Assembly (NCBI RefSeq): GCF_002127325.2
Contig: NC_035436.2
Span: forward strand, 106,415,591-106,479,590
From: Helianthus annuus
Lineage: Eukaryota > Streptophyta > Magnoliopsida > Asterales > Asteraceae
Reading direction: 5' to 3'
DNA: 64,000 bases
The notes beneath the pieces are model-generated. The model was not told the DNA's origin and searched no databases. It worked only from the letters and a program-made list of their open reading frames with translations. This document shows, piece after piece, positions 49,245 to 59,296 of the stretch. The translations under genes were made by a program, and so were the position numbers. The first letter of the stretch is position 1. Each line of letters opens with the position of its first letter.

Positions 49245-51559
49245 TGTGACAACCCGTACTCTAGACTTATCTTGTGCAACGTTATATGCTCACGTGAACT
49301 ATGTTACTTGAACGAATACATGATATGTTATGTGTTACATGATTATGTGATTATATTGATTGATTGAATGAATGTTGCATGTTACGTGACTTAATGTGAT
49401 TTCATATGTTACTAATTGAACCGATTAGTAAAACCTTTACAAGAACCCACTCGGTCCATATGGTTGGACTCGAGACCATGAGGTAGCCCAAGTGGGGAGT
49501 TTCGGCCCACTTCTCTTATACGTATATACATGCACACATCCTTAGGGTTTTGTTTACACACTTTGGCAAATCATACACACACATAACCCTAGCTCCTCTA
49601 TCTCGTCTCTCTCTCTCTCTCGGCTTGTTTAGGAACCGACGGCACAAGGCCATCCGATCACCCTCTTGTTCGGATCACATCTCGTTACTTGTAACCGGTT
49701 AGTATGTTTGTTTGAATTTCATGTTCGATTATATGTGATGCCATGATTGCTATCATTCTGTTATGTGATGTAACTAGGGTGTATGTTAGTAAAATTGATT
49801 GGTTGTTGATGTTGGATGCGGGTACTTATAATAGTGATGTTTGTTAATCGGATAACATGTACGGTTACGTTATATGCTCGACTTATTGATTGATTCGAAC
49901 CGGTTGGTGTATGGTTATGGGCTGTCATGAAATTGTTAATCAACACGTTTCTGCATGATTCGGTTTAGGCTGTTTGATGATCCGATTGATTGTTATCTAG
50001 GCTGTTTTGTTTAAGCATATGAACATGTTTGAAGATTGTCATGAAACTGGTAATTTCAGTGTTTGATCTGTTTCCGAAACTGTTTGATCTAATTGCTGAT
50101 ATTACGGGATGTTAGTTGGAAACTGATAATTGATTATGTATGATTGCATGAAACATGGAAACTTGTTACAAAATTGATAGCACACACGGTTACGACTCGG
50201 CACCTCCAGTTGCGAGTCGAGACCCCATCAGCATCAACCGGAATCACGGTTGCGAGTCATGATTTCGACTCGTAACGAGACCATGCCAAACCGAGACCAT
50301 GGTTGCGAGTCCCGGTTGCGACTCGTAATCAAACCATGATGAGCCGAGACCAGTAGTTACGACTCGTAACCCCGTTGCGACTCGAGACCTGACTCGAGAC
50401 CACCCTAGTCTCGAAGGATATGCATCTGTCGAGATCTCCCTTGTTGCGACTCGTATTCTCTGTTGCGAGTCGGGACCATGCACGTGCACATGATTGGACT
50501 TACACACTGACACGAGCCCAAATGATTGGGCCGGATAACTGGACATGTTTACACCTCTGTTATTTGGACTACTTATCTGATTGGGCTGATAGGTTGGGTG
50601 AATATTATTGGGCCGGGTTATGTTTGGGCCGAATACATAGACTGCTTATCGGATTGCTGATACGCGTACGTGTTTACCATGAATCCTTGCATGCTTGCAA
50701 CGTGTTAACCTATGTGATACAATATGCGTGCTATATACGAACCTGACTTATGTGATAACCATGATAGGACGTGGTTGACCATTTACTTGCTACCTGTACT
50801 CCTTGTGTATCTACCGAGCAATCCAAGGTGAGTTCACACAGCCAAGGCATGGGGTTCCCAGGGTGGGAATGGGATTGAATAAACTATACGTACATACTTA
50901 GTTAACAGAACATAATGATATGAATCCTCAGGGTGAGGGTGGTGAATGATAAGATACGGCTAGACTAGTATACCAATTGAACTGATCTTCGCATACACGC
51001 CAGGGGTTGGCCGCGATATTATGACTGATCTTCGCACACATGCCTTGGAAAGGCCGCGACTATATACTAAAACTTCGCACACATGCCAGGGTGGCCGCGA
51101 TACAAATATACATAGTCTAGAATACTTGAGAACTTTCCCCAATCTTCGCATACATGCCGAAATGGCCCGCGATACGAACCAATACTATACATGAACAATG
51201 AACGAACTAGTACGATGCATGATTAGATAAACGAACGCAATGCTTGCTATACTACTCCATTACTGAACTTACTTTCTGTGAACTCGCTCAACTAGTTTGT
51301 TGATTATTTGCTGCATGCCTTGCAGGACCTTAGGTACATTATGGAGCTTGCACAGGGAGGAGCAGGTCGTTGTGGGCAAAGGGTCGTGAATGATATTTCA
51401 ACACTTATGATAAATCATGCATGCTATTGTTTGGGTTACTTAAAATGCTTCCGCTATACTTAACTATATTACATGTTCAATATGATTGGTGGTTAGGATC
51501 CTGGTCATGTCACGCCTCCAAGCGGTGATACTCCGCAGGTGGATTTTGGGGGTGTGACA
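49245..51559 (+). repeat. 5' LTR of element B
   Basis: TGTGACAACCCG...GGTGTGACA. Holds a TC microsatellite near 49605-49620, clusters of GTTGCGAGTCG / CGACTCGTAAC (50195-50475) and CTTCGCACACATGCC units (50988-51160). Confidence 0.94.
50195..50475. repeat. GAGTCG/CGACTC motif cluster in the LTR of B
   Basis: About a dozen copies of GTTGCGAGTCG-like and CGACTCGTAAC-like motifs in both orientations, so neighbouring copies form inverted repeats. The same block is at 56104-56384. Confidence 0.8.
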
Positions 51560-51562
51560 GAT

Positions 51563-51575
51563 TGGTATCAGAGCC
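51563..51575 (+). other. tRNA-iMet primer binding site, element B
   Basis: TGGTATCAGAGCC, three bases after the 5' LTR. Confidence 0.92.
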
Positions 51576-51863
51576 ATTGGTTATAGAGAACTAGGTTTTA
51601 ATATGGGAAAACGTTTTTATTAAAACCAGACTATAACCAGAACAGTGCTCTCAACGATCCACAACGACGCTTCGCTCCACGTGCAAGACTCGACATCTTA
51701 GGTAATAAGGTTTATGTTATTGCCTGTTTGCCAGAACTGCTTAGATCTTTGCTCGCATTATGTTTAGATACACATGACTTTGATTACATGAGAACACCTA
51801 TGTGCTTACACTTTTCTGTCATCGCCCTACTCGCGAACCACTCTTGCTTACGTTACTTTTACT

Positions 51864-53060
51864 ATGAAGATCATGTCTGGACGAATCAACATGACTCAAG
51901 CCCAGCTAGAGGCTCTCGTTCAAGCTCAAGTTGCTGCGGCACTTGCAGCTGCTCAAGCAGGTCAACCAGCGCAGCAAGTTTGCACCTTTAAGAACTTCAT
52001 GGACTGTCGTCCAAATTCCTTCAGCGGCACAGAGGGGGCAGTGGGACTCCTCCACTGGTTTGAGAAGCTAGAATCCGTATTCGAAATGTGCGAGTGCCCT
52101 GAGGCTCGCAAGGTCAAGTTTGCCACTGGCACGCTAGAGGGAATAGCACTGACTTGGTGGAACGCCCAAGTTCAAATCTTAGGGTTGGCAGCTGCTAACG
52201 CCACACCCTGGAACGACTTTAAGGAACTCATCAAGCGTGAGTATTGCACGCGTGAAGATATTCACAAGCTGGAAGACGAGTTGTATAATCTAAGGATGGT
52301 GGGCTCTGAGATCGAAGCGTATACCAAACGGTCGAATGAGTTGGCCGTTCTGTGTCCAACTATGGTGGACCCTCCATACAAGCGCATTGAGTTGTATCTC
52401 AAGGGATTGGCGCCAGAAATTCAGAGCCACGTGACTTCGGCTAATCTCGAAAACATCCAGGAAATCCAACGCCTCGCGCATCGCATTACCGACCAGGCAG
52501 TGGATCAGAATAAACTACCAAAGCGTGTCAACGCTACTGCTACAGTCACCCCAGCTGCTACTTCTGCTACACCCAACGACAACAAACGGAAATGGGATGG
52601 GGATTCCGATCAGTCTCAAGCACAGCAGCGCAGAACGAACGACTACCAGAACCCGAGTCAGCAATCATCTGGCAGTCAGGAGCAGGGTGGATACAGGGGA
52701 GTACACCCACTATGTAACAAGTGTAACAAGCACCACAGTGGAAGGTGTCGCAAGGAACGTTGCCAGAGATGTTTCAAGATAGGGCACGAAGCCAAAGATT
52801 GCAGGAGCTCACGACCTGCAAACCAGAATCAGCAACTTCCACCACCAGTTCCTCAGAACCCACAGCAGCAGCAGCAGCCACAGCGTGGAAATCGGGGATG
52901 TTTCCAGTGTGGGGCAGAAGGTCATTACAAGCGCGATTGCCCACAGTTAAACCAGAATCTGAACAACAATAATAACCAGGGCAATGGGAACAACAACAAC
53001 AACAATGGCAACGAGGCAAGGGGTCGAGCTTTCATGCTAGGACAAGGAGACGCTGCTTGA
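51864..53060 (+). CDS. element B gag, intact and intronless
   Basis: 398 aa, starting MKIMSGRINM. It has an A/Q-rich helix, CTFKNFMDCRP, the gag core (LTWWNAQVQ at about 96-104), CCHC-type knuckles CQRCFKIGHEAKDC and CFQCGAEGHYKRDC, and an N-rich tail. It is near-identical to gag of A but continuous, with the A intron missing at CAAGCAG/GTCAACC. It also lacks a few codons after GDSD found in A. As the only intact gene of a very young element, it may act in packaging while enzymes come from a relative. Confidence 0.93.
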   Translation: MKIMSGRINMTQAQLEALVQAQVAAALAAAQAGQPAQQVCTFKNFMDCRPNSFSGTEGAVGLLHWFEKLESVFEMCECPEARKVKFATGTLEGIALTWWNAQVQILGLAAANATPWNDFKELIKREYCTREDIHKLEDELYNLRMVGSEIEAYTKRSNELAVLCPTMVDPPYKRIELYLKGLAPEIQSHVTSANLENIQEIQRLAHRITDQAVDQNKLPKRVNATATVTPAATSATPNDNKRKWDGDSDQSQAQQRRTNDYQNPSQQSSGSQEQGGYRGVHPLCNKCNKHHSGRCRKERCQRCFKIGHEAKDCRSSRPANQNQQLPPPVPQNPQQQQQPQRGNRGCFQCGAEGHYKRDCPQLNQNLNNNNNQGNGNNNNNNGNEARGRAFMLGQGDAA

Positions 53061-53199
53061 AGTTATAACTCGTTTTGGGATTTTCTTTATTATGTCTCTG
53101 TTACTCAAACAAAGTTTGGTTTGAACCTGATTCGTACTGGGTTTTATGGACTATTTTAGTTACTATACTTTGTGTTTGATATGATGGATGGTTTGATAT

Positions 53200-55085
53200 T
53201 ATTTGAACGCACCTGCTGTATTTGAGAACCTCATGAACAGGGTGTGCAAACCCTACCTAGACAAGTTCGTCATAGTATTCGTGAAGTCCACTTCTTAGGC
53301 CATATAGTGAGCAAGGATGGGATCCGTGTCAATCCATCCAAGGTAGACTCGACCAGAAATCAGGCCTACACCACATACTACAGACGGTTTATGCAGGGAT
53401 TTCTCAGAGATTGCTCAGCCACTTACGCTACTGACACAGAAGGGTGTCACCTATTGCTGGGAGAGCCCCAGGAGACTGCTTTCAGCGCGACAAGGTTATC
53501 GCTTTTGCTTCACGTTAACTTAAGATTCATAGACGCAACTACACAACGTACGACTTAGAGCTGGGAGCTGTCGTTTTCGCGCTTAAGATATGGCGACACT
53601 ACCTGTACGGTACCAGGTGCACGATTTACACCGATCACAGGAGTCTCGAGCATATCCTTAGGCAGAAGGATTTGAACATGCGTCAACGATGATGGGTTGA
53701 ACTATATAGCGACTACGAATGCGCCATCAAGTACCATCCAGGCAAGGCCAATGTTGTGGCGGACGCCCTCAGTCGGAAGGACACTCTACCTTAGCGCGTG
53801 CGAGCGCTACTGTTACGATCCAATCTAGCCTTCCAGCACAGATACGAACTGCTCAGATAGAAGCACAGAAGCCCGAAAACGTCAAGGCTGGAGCCTTACG
53901 CGGCACACAACAACGATTAGGACAGAAGGCAGACGGCGCCTACTCTGTAACGGGGCATATTTGGGTCTCACTTAACGACGGTCTATGCGAACTTGTGATG
54001 GATGAAGCTCACAAGTCTTACCACTCAGTACATCCAGGGTCGGATAGAACGTACTACGACATCAGCACTACTTATTGGTGGCCTAGTATGAAGGCCCACA
54101 TCGCTACGTACGTTGGAAAATGCTTGACCTGTGTGGGAGTCAAGGTTGAATATCGGAAACCAACGGGCCTACTTCAGCAGCTAAAGATACCTCAGTGGAA
54201 ATGGGAAGAAATTTCCATGGATTTCGTTACAGGCCTACCTCGATCCCAGCATGGGAACGATACCATATGGGTGATCGTGGATCGACTCACCAAGTCTGCA
54301 CACTTCCTACCGATTAAGGAAACGGACAAGTTCTCCACTCTCGCAGACATCTATCTTAAAGAAGATTGTTCGAGGCACGGGGTGCCCACGTCCATCATTT
54401 CGGACCACGATGCACGATTCACGCCAGAACTTTGGCAAGCAATGCACAAACCATCCAACTCACGATTAAACATGAGCACAGCAGCATACAAACCGCTCCA
54501 TTCGAGGCATTGTACGAGCGTAGATGCCGGTCACCTCTTTGTTGGGCAGAGGTGGGGGATAGTCAGATTACGGGTCCAGAGATTGTAATGGATGCCAAGG
54601 AAAAAGATTGCACAGATACGACAACGCATGGCGGCAGCACGCGACCGTCAGAAAGCCTACGCGGACAAGCGTAGAAAGCCATTGGAATATCAGGTCGGGG
54701 ACCATTCGGGATCATAGAACGTACAGGCAGGATAACCTATAGATTGAACCTACCAGCTGAACTCGGGGCAGTTCACAATGTCTTTCAGGTATCGAACTAT
54801 CGACGAGCGGTTGCAGTTCGTCGGGAAACCAGTTGAAATCACGGACCAGGATGTGAAGGTCCTCAAACACAAGAGAATCCCTCTTGTTCGAGTTCGTTGG
54901 AACTCCAACGTGGCCCAGAGTACACCTGGGAACGCGAAGACAGGATGACAGAAAAGTACCCCCAGTTACTCGAAACCAATGCTACCACTACTGAGGCTGA
55001 AGCTACTACTTCGGAATTTCGGGACGAAATTCCAGATCAACGGGGGGAGGATGTGACACCCCAGGAAAAACCAGTAAACGATTGA
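53200..55085 (+). pseudogene. element B pol remnant
   Basis: Starts with the same RT scrap as in A ([17 protein letters not shown], then directly [12 protein letters not shown]), without protease, RT fingers or the catalytic xxDD. RNase H is frameshifted ([21 protein letters not shown] near 53550-53620). The integrase is partly open ([27 protein letters not shown]), but a deletion after NMSTA removes the [11 protein letters not shown] block. Further deletions remove sequence before PFGIIERTG and between VFQVSN and the DERLQFV stretch. The chromodomain end [17 protein letters not shown] remains. No enzyme function can be left. Confidence 0.88.
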
Positions 55086-55153
55086 ACTTACCTAGCTTCC
55101 TCAGTGAGTGCATACCAAATTTCGGGACGAAATTTCCAATTAGTTGGGGATAA
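55039..55153 (+). repeat. duplicated 3' terminal module of element B
   Basis: An outer purine tract (CAACGGGGGGAGGA) ends at 55051 and is followed by TGTGACACCCCAGG (55052). About 100 bp later come the palindrome AAATTTCGGGACGAAATTT (55117-55135), a second purine tract TAGTTGGGGATAA (55141-55153) and the true LTR. A further palindrome lies at 55015-55031. Confidence 0.8.
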
Positions 55154-57468
55154 TGTGACAACCCGTGCTCTAGACTTATCTTGTGCAACGTTATATGCTC
55201 ACGTGAACTATGTTACTTGAACGAATACATGATATGTTATGTGTTACATGATTATGTGATTATATTGATTGATTGAATGAATGTTGCATGTTACGTGACT
55301 TAATGTGATTTCATATGTTACTAATTGAACCGATTAGTAAAACCTTTACAAGAACCCACTCGGTCCATATGGTTGGACTCGAGACCATGAGGTAGCCCAA
55401 GTGGGGAGTTTCGGCCCACTTCTCTTATACGTATATACATGCACACATCCTTAGGGTTTTGTTTACACACTTTGGCAAATCATACACACACATAACCCTA
55501 GCTCCTCTATCTCGTCTCTCTCTCTCTCTCGGCTTGTTTAGGAACCGACGGCACAAGGCCATCCGATCACCCTCTTGTTCGGATCACATCTCGTTACTTG
55601 TAACCGGTTAGTATGTTTGTTTGAATTTCATGTTCGATTATATGTGATGCCATGATTGCTATCATTCTGTTATGTGATGTAACTAGGGTGTATGTTAGTA
55701 AAATTGATTGGTTGTTGATGTTGGATGCGGGTACTTATAATAGTGATGTTTGTTAATCGGATAACATGTACGGTTACGTTATATGCTCGACTTATTGATT
55801 GATTCGAACCGGTTGGTGTATGGTTATGGGCTGTCATGAAATTGTTAATCAACACGTTTCTGCATGATTCGGTTTAGGCTGTTTGATGATCCGATTGATT
55901 GTTATCTAGGCTGTTTTGTTTAAGCATATGAACATGTTTGAAGATTGTCATGAAACTGGTAATTTCAGTGTTTGATCTGTTTCCGAAACTGTTTGATCTA
56001 ATTGCTGATATTACGGGATGTTAGTTGGAAACTGATAATTGATTATGTATGATTGCATGAAACATGGAAACTTGTTACAAAATTGATAGCACACACGGTT
56101 ACGACTCGGCACCTCCAGTTGCGAGTCGAGACCCCATCAGCATCAACCGGAATCACGGTTGCGAGTCATGATTTCGACTCGTAACGAGACCATGCCAAAC
56201 CGAGACCATGGTTGCGAGTCCCGGTTGCGACTCGTAATCAAACCATGATGAGCCGAGACCAGTAGTTACGACTCGTAACCCCGTTGCGACTCGAGACCTG
56301 ACTCGAGACCACCCTAGTCTCGAAGGATATGCATCTGTCGAGATCTCCCTTGTTGCGACTCGTATTCTCTGTTGCGAGTCGGGACCATGCACGTGCACAT
56401 GATTGGACTTACACACTGACACGAGCCCAAATGATTGGGCCGGATAACTGGACATGTTTACACCTCTGTTATTTGGACTACTTATCTGATTGGGCTGATA
56501 GGTTGGGTGAATATTATTGGGCCGGGTTATGTTTGGGCCGAATACATAGACTGCTTATCGGATTGCTGATACGCGTACGTGTTTACCATGAATCCTTGCA
56601 TGCTTGCAACGTGTTAACCTATGTGATACAATATGCGTGCTATATACGAACCTGACTTATGTGATAACCATGATAGGACGTGGTTGACCATTTACTTGCT
56701 ACCTGTACTCCTTGTGTATCTACCGAGCAATCCAAGGTGAGTTCACACAGCCAAGGCATGGGGTTCCCAGGGTGGGAATGGGATTGAATAAACTATACGT
56801 ACATACTTAGTTAACAGAACATAATGATATGAATCCTCAGGGTGAGGGTGGTGAATGATAAGATACGGCTAGACTAGTATACCAATTGAACTGATCTTCG
56901 CATACACGCCAGGGGTTGGCCGCGATATTATGACTGATCTTCGCACACATGCCTTGGAAAGGCCGCGACTATATACTAAAACTTCGCACACATGCCAGGG
57001 TGGCCGCGATACAAATATACATAGTCTAGAATACTTGAGAACTTTCCCCAATCTTCGCATACATGCCGAAATGGCCCGCGATACGAACCAATACTATACA
57101 TGAACAATGAACGAACTAGTACGATGCATGATTAGATAAACGAACGCAATGCTTGCTATACTACTCCATTACTGAACTTACTTTCTGTGAACTCGCTCAA
57201 CTAGTTTGTTGATTATTTGCTGCATGCCTTGCAGGACCTTAGGTACATTATGGAGCTTGCACAGGGAGGAGCAGGTCGTTGTGGGCAAAGGGTCGTGAAT
57301 GATATTTCAACACTTATGATAAATCATGCATGCTATTGTTTGGGTTACTTAAAATGCTTCCGCTATACTTAACTATATTACATGTTCAATATGATTGGTG
57401 GTTAGGATCCTGGTCATGTCACGCCTCCAAGCGGTGATACTCCGCAGGTGGATTTTGGGGGTGTGACA
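55154..57468 (+). repeat. 3' LTR of element B
   Basis: 2315 bp, same length as 49245-51559, essentially identical by eye; followed by GTAGG. Confidence 0.94.
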
Positions 57469-58733
57469 GTAGGGGTCGGTCGGTGGCATAACAGGTGGTG
57501 ACGACCAAAGGAATGGCTCGCTGGCTGGATCTAAAGGTGGCACAGAGAATGGTGGAACAGGGGGAATAGTAGGTGAAAACTGTGGTACAACTGGGATAGG
57601 TGTCGGTACGTGTCCAAAAGGATGAGCCGAAGAACCCTCTCCAGGTCGAGCTAGAGGTGTAAACTGAGGGAACGAAAAAAAGGTATCAATGTGGCGTACA
57701 TCGGTGGTATGAGGGGGAATAGGTGGGATCTCATCATTAGCAAGAATCCACCCATGCTGGGCGTGCTCATCTCGTGGGTCAATCTGTGCCTCAAAAAGTG
57801 CACGATCAAACTGCACACGCATAGGATCATGATGGGGTGCAACAAGAGGGTCAACAGGTACATCGATGAAAGGGGCATCGACAGGGTCAGCAGCAACATC
57901 ATGGTCACCCTCTAATAGCGGAGCATCAACCGGGTGATCATCAACGGGTGGGTCAGCAATCACAGGATCAATAACGGGTGCGCCAACATGAACTGGGTCA
58001 TGCTCAAATGCAGTGTCTAGAGCGGCTACCGGCTCAAGGGCCACGGCAGGCTCGGGGTCAACGAACTCCATATCAAATCTGCATCGTCAGCGAATGCAGG
58101 GTCAACTGGGTCTATTGGGTCAACCAGGGGCTGATCCAAGTGGATGAACTCTATCTCCAGGTCTGGGTCGAATCCTGGGGGAAAGACAGGATCGGAATCC
58201 TCCTCAACATCGTGGTCGAAAGCAAAGCTCGGAGCAGGGACAACAGAGGATGCCCTGTCAGAGTCTGAACCGTGGGAAAAGTGTTGTGCACTCTGAGTGT
58301 GTGACGGTGTGGAGGCCACAGACTCGAAGGAGTCTGGGACCGGTGAGTGTGCAGGTGACTCCCCAGCTGGAGCATCTGCGAGTAACAAAAGATCACCTGC
58401 AGCTAGAAGGGCCTCGCCCTGAACCTCATCCTCTAGGGGCTCATCATCAAACAGATCGACGTCGCCATCAGCATCAGCGTCGAGAAGCATATCGTAAGTA
58501 GGATAAACGGCCAAAGGTATGGGAGCAGGGATCTCTATGAGCGGTAGGTCCCCGGCCAAAGGGCCATCAGCGAGCTCATCAGCACCATCAGGTAACGCAA
58601 AGGGCTGAAAGTCATCCTCGTCTGTGCTAGTAATGTCGGATGTGTGAACCTCGCGCTCTGAAGACTCTAGGTCGTCTGATACTATGGGTCTAGGGCCGGT
58701 GGTGTCTGAATCACCAGTGCCGGACGAGTCCAT
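57469..58733 (-). pseudogene. N-terminal part of the extra acidic ORF of element C
   Basis: Starts MDSSGTGDSD (ATG at 58733) and reads leftward: a Ser/Asp-rich acidic region (DEDDFQPFALPDG), many D/E/P/A repeats (DADADGDVD, VDPIDPVDP), then VAALDTAFEHDP, blocks of P-V-D-A, and a proline-rich part (FPQFTPLARPGEG, PTDPY). One missing base near 58072 shifts the frame (ADLIWSS against the expected continuation DMEFVDPEP). With 49244-48937 it gives about 520 codons. It lies between primer site and gag, as an additional first ORF. I know of no enzymatic domain like it. Related acidic gag-leader proteins are, as far as I recall, common in Asteraceae gypsy elements. Confidence 0.8.
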
Positions 58734-59296
58734 GTGTCTGTAACATAAACACAAATATGCACAAATAATCAGTCATACAAATACAATCAGGTAAACACAT
58801 TAGTCACCAAGTAAGCAATCAAATAATTCTCCTAGTCCCACTAGCCTCCCAGCCTCCCAGACTGATATTCCCAGTCCCACTAGCCAATTCTCCCAGCCTC
58901 TCAGACTGTTGTTCCTAGTCCCACTAGCCAAATTCTTCCCAGCCTCTCAGACTGCTCTTCCTAGTCCCGCTAGCCAAATTCTTCCCAGCCTCTCAGACTG
59001 CTCATCCTAGTCCCACTAGCCGATTCTCCCAGCCTCTCAGACTGATTCCCTAGTCCCACTAGCCAACTACCTCGGCCTCCAAGACCGAGCCTCGGCCTCT
59101 CAGACCGAGCCTCAGCCTCCCAGACTGAGCCTAAAAATAATAAATAAAATGTGCTCAACATTTGTCTATAAAAACGTTTTGGATCTGGACGTAAGTGGTA
59201 TGCAGTGTAAAAATGTTTTCGTGAGAGCCCTAGTGATCATAGTCTAGACTAGAGAAGGAATCCTAGTTCGCTATGATCAGGGCTCTGATACCAAGC
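58734..59296 (-). other. leader of element C with primer site and minisatellite
   Basis: The primer site TGGTATCAGAGCC (minus strand) is at 59281-59293, three bases from the 5' LTR. The leader between it and the acidic ORF is dominated by the tandem array at 58829-59131. Confidence 0.85.
58829..59131. repeat. ~45-bp pyrimidine-rich minisatellite in the leader of C
   Basis: About six units of the form CCTAGTCCCACTAGCC + AATTCTTCCCAGCCTCTCAGACTG, followed by three shorter diverged units of the form CTCGGCCTCTCAGACCGAGC. The core CCCACTAGCC...CAGCCTCYCAGACTG is kept in all long units. Confidence 0.85.

Larger units (their letters stand above)
49245..57468 (+). mobile_element. element B: very young nonautonomous Ty3/gypsy copy
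   Basis: 8224 bp on the plus strand, inserted in the extra ORF of C, with target duplication GTAGG at 49240-49244 and 57469-57473. Both LTRs are 2315 bp and by eye almost identical; I saw one substitution (GTACTC / GTGCTC near 49258 and 55167). The interior has an intact intronless gag followed by deleted pol remnants. Same family as A. Confidence 0.95.

Noticed and set aside
50244..50746. Open frames of about 100 codons in the LTRs of element B, on both strands
   Set aside because: They arise from the GAGTCG/CGACTC motif cluster and adjoining LTR sequence and overlap on both strands.
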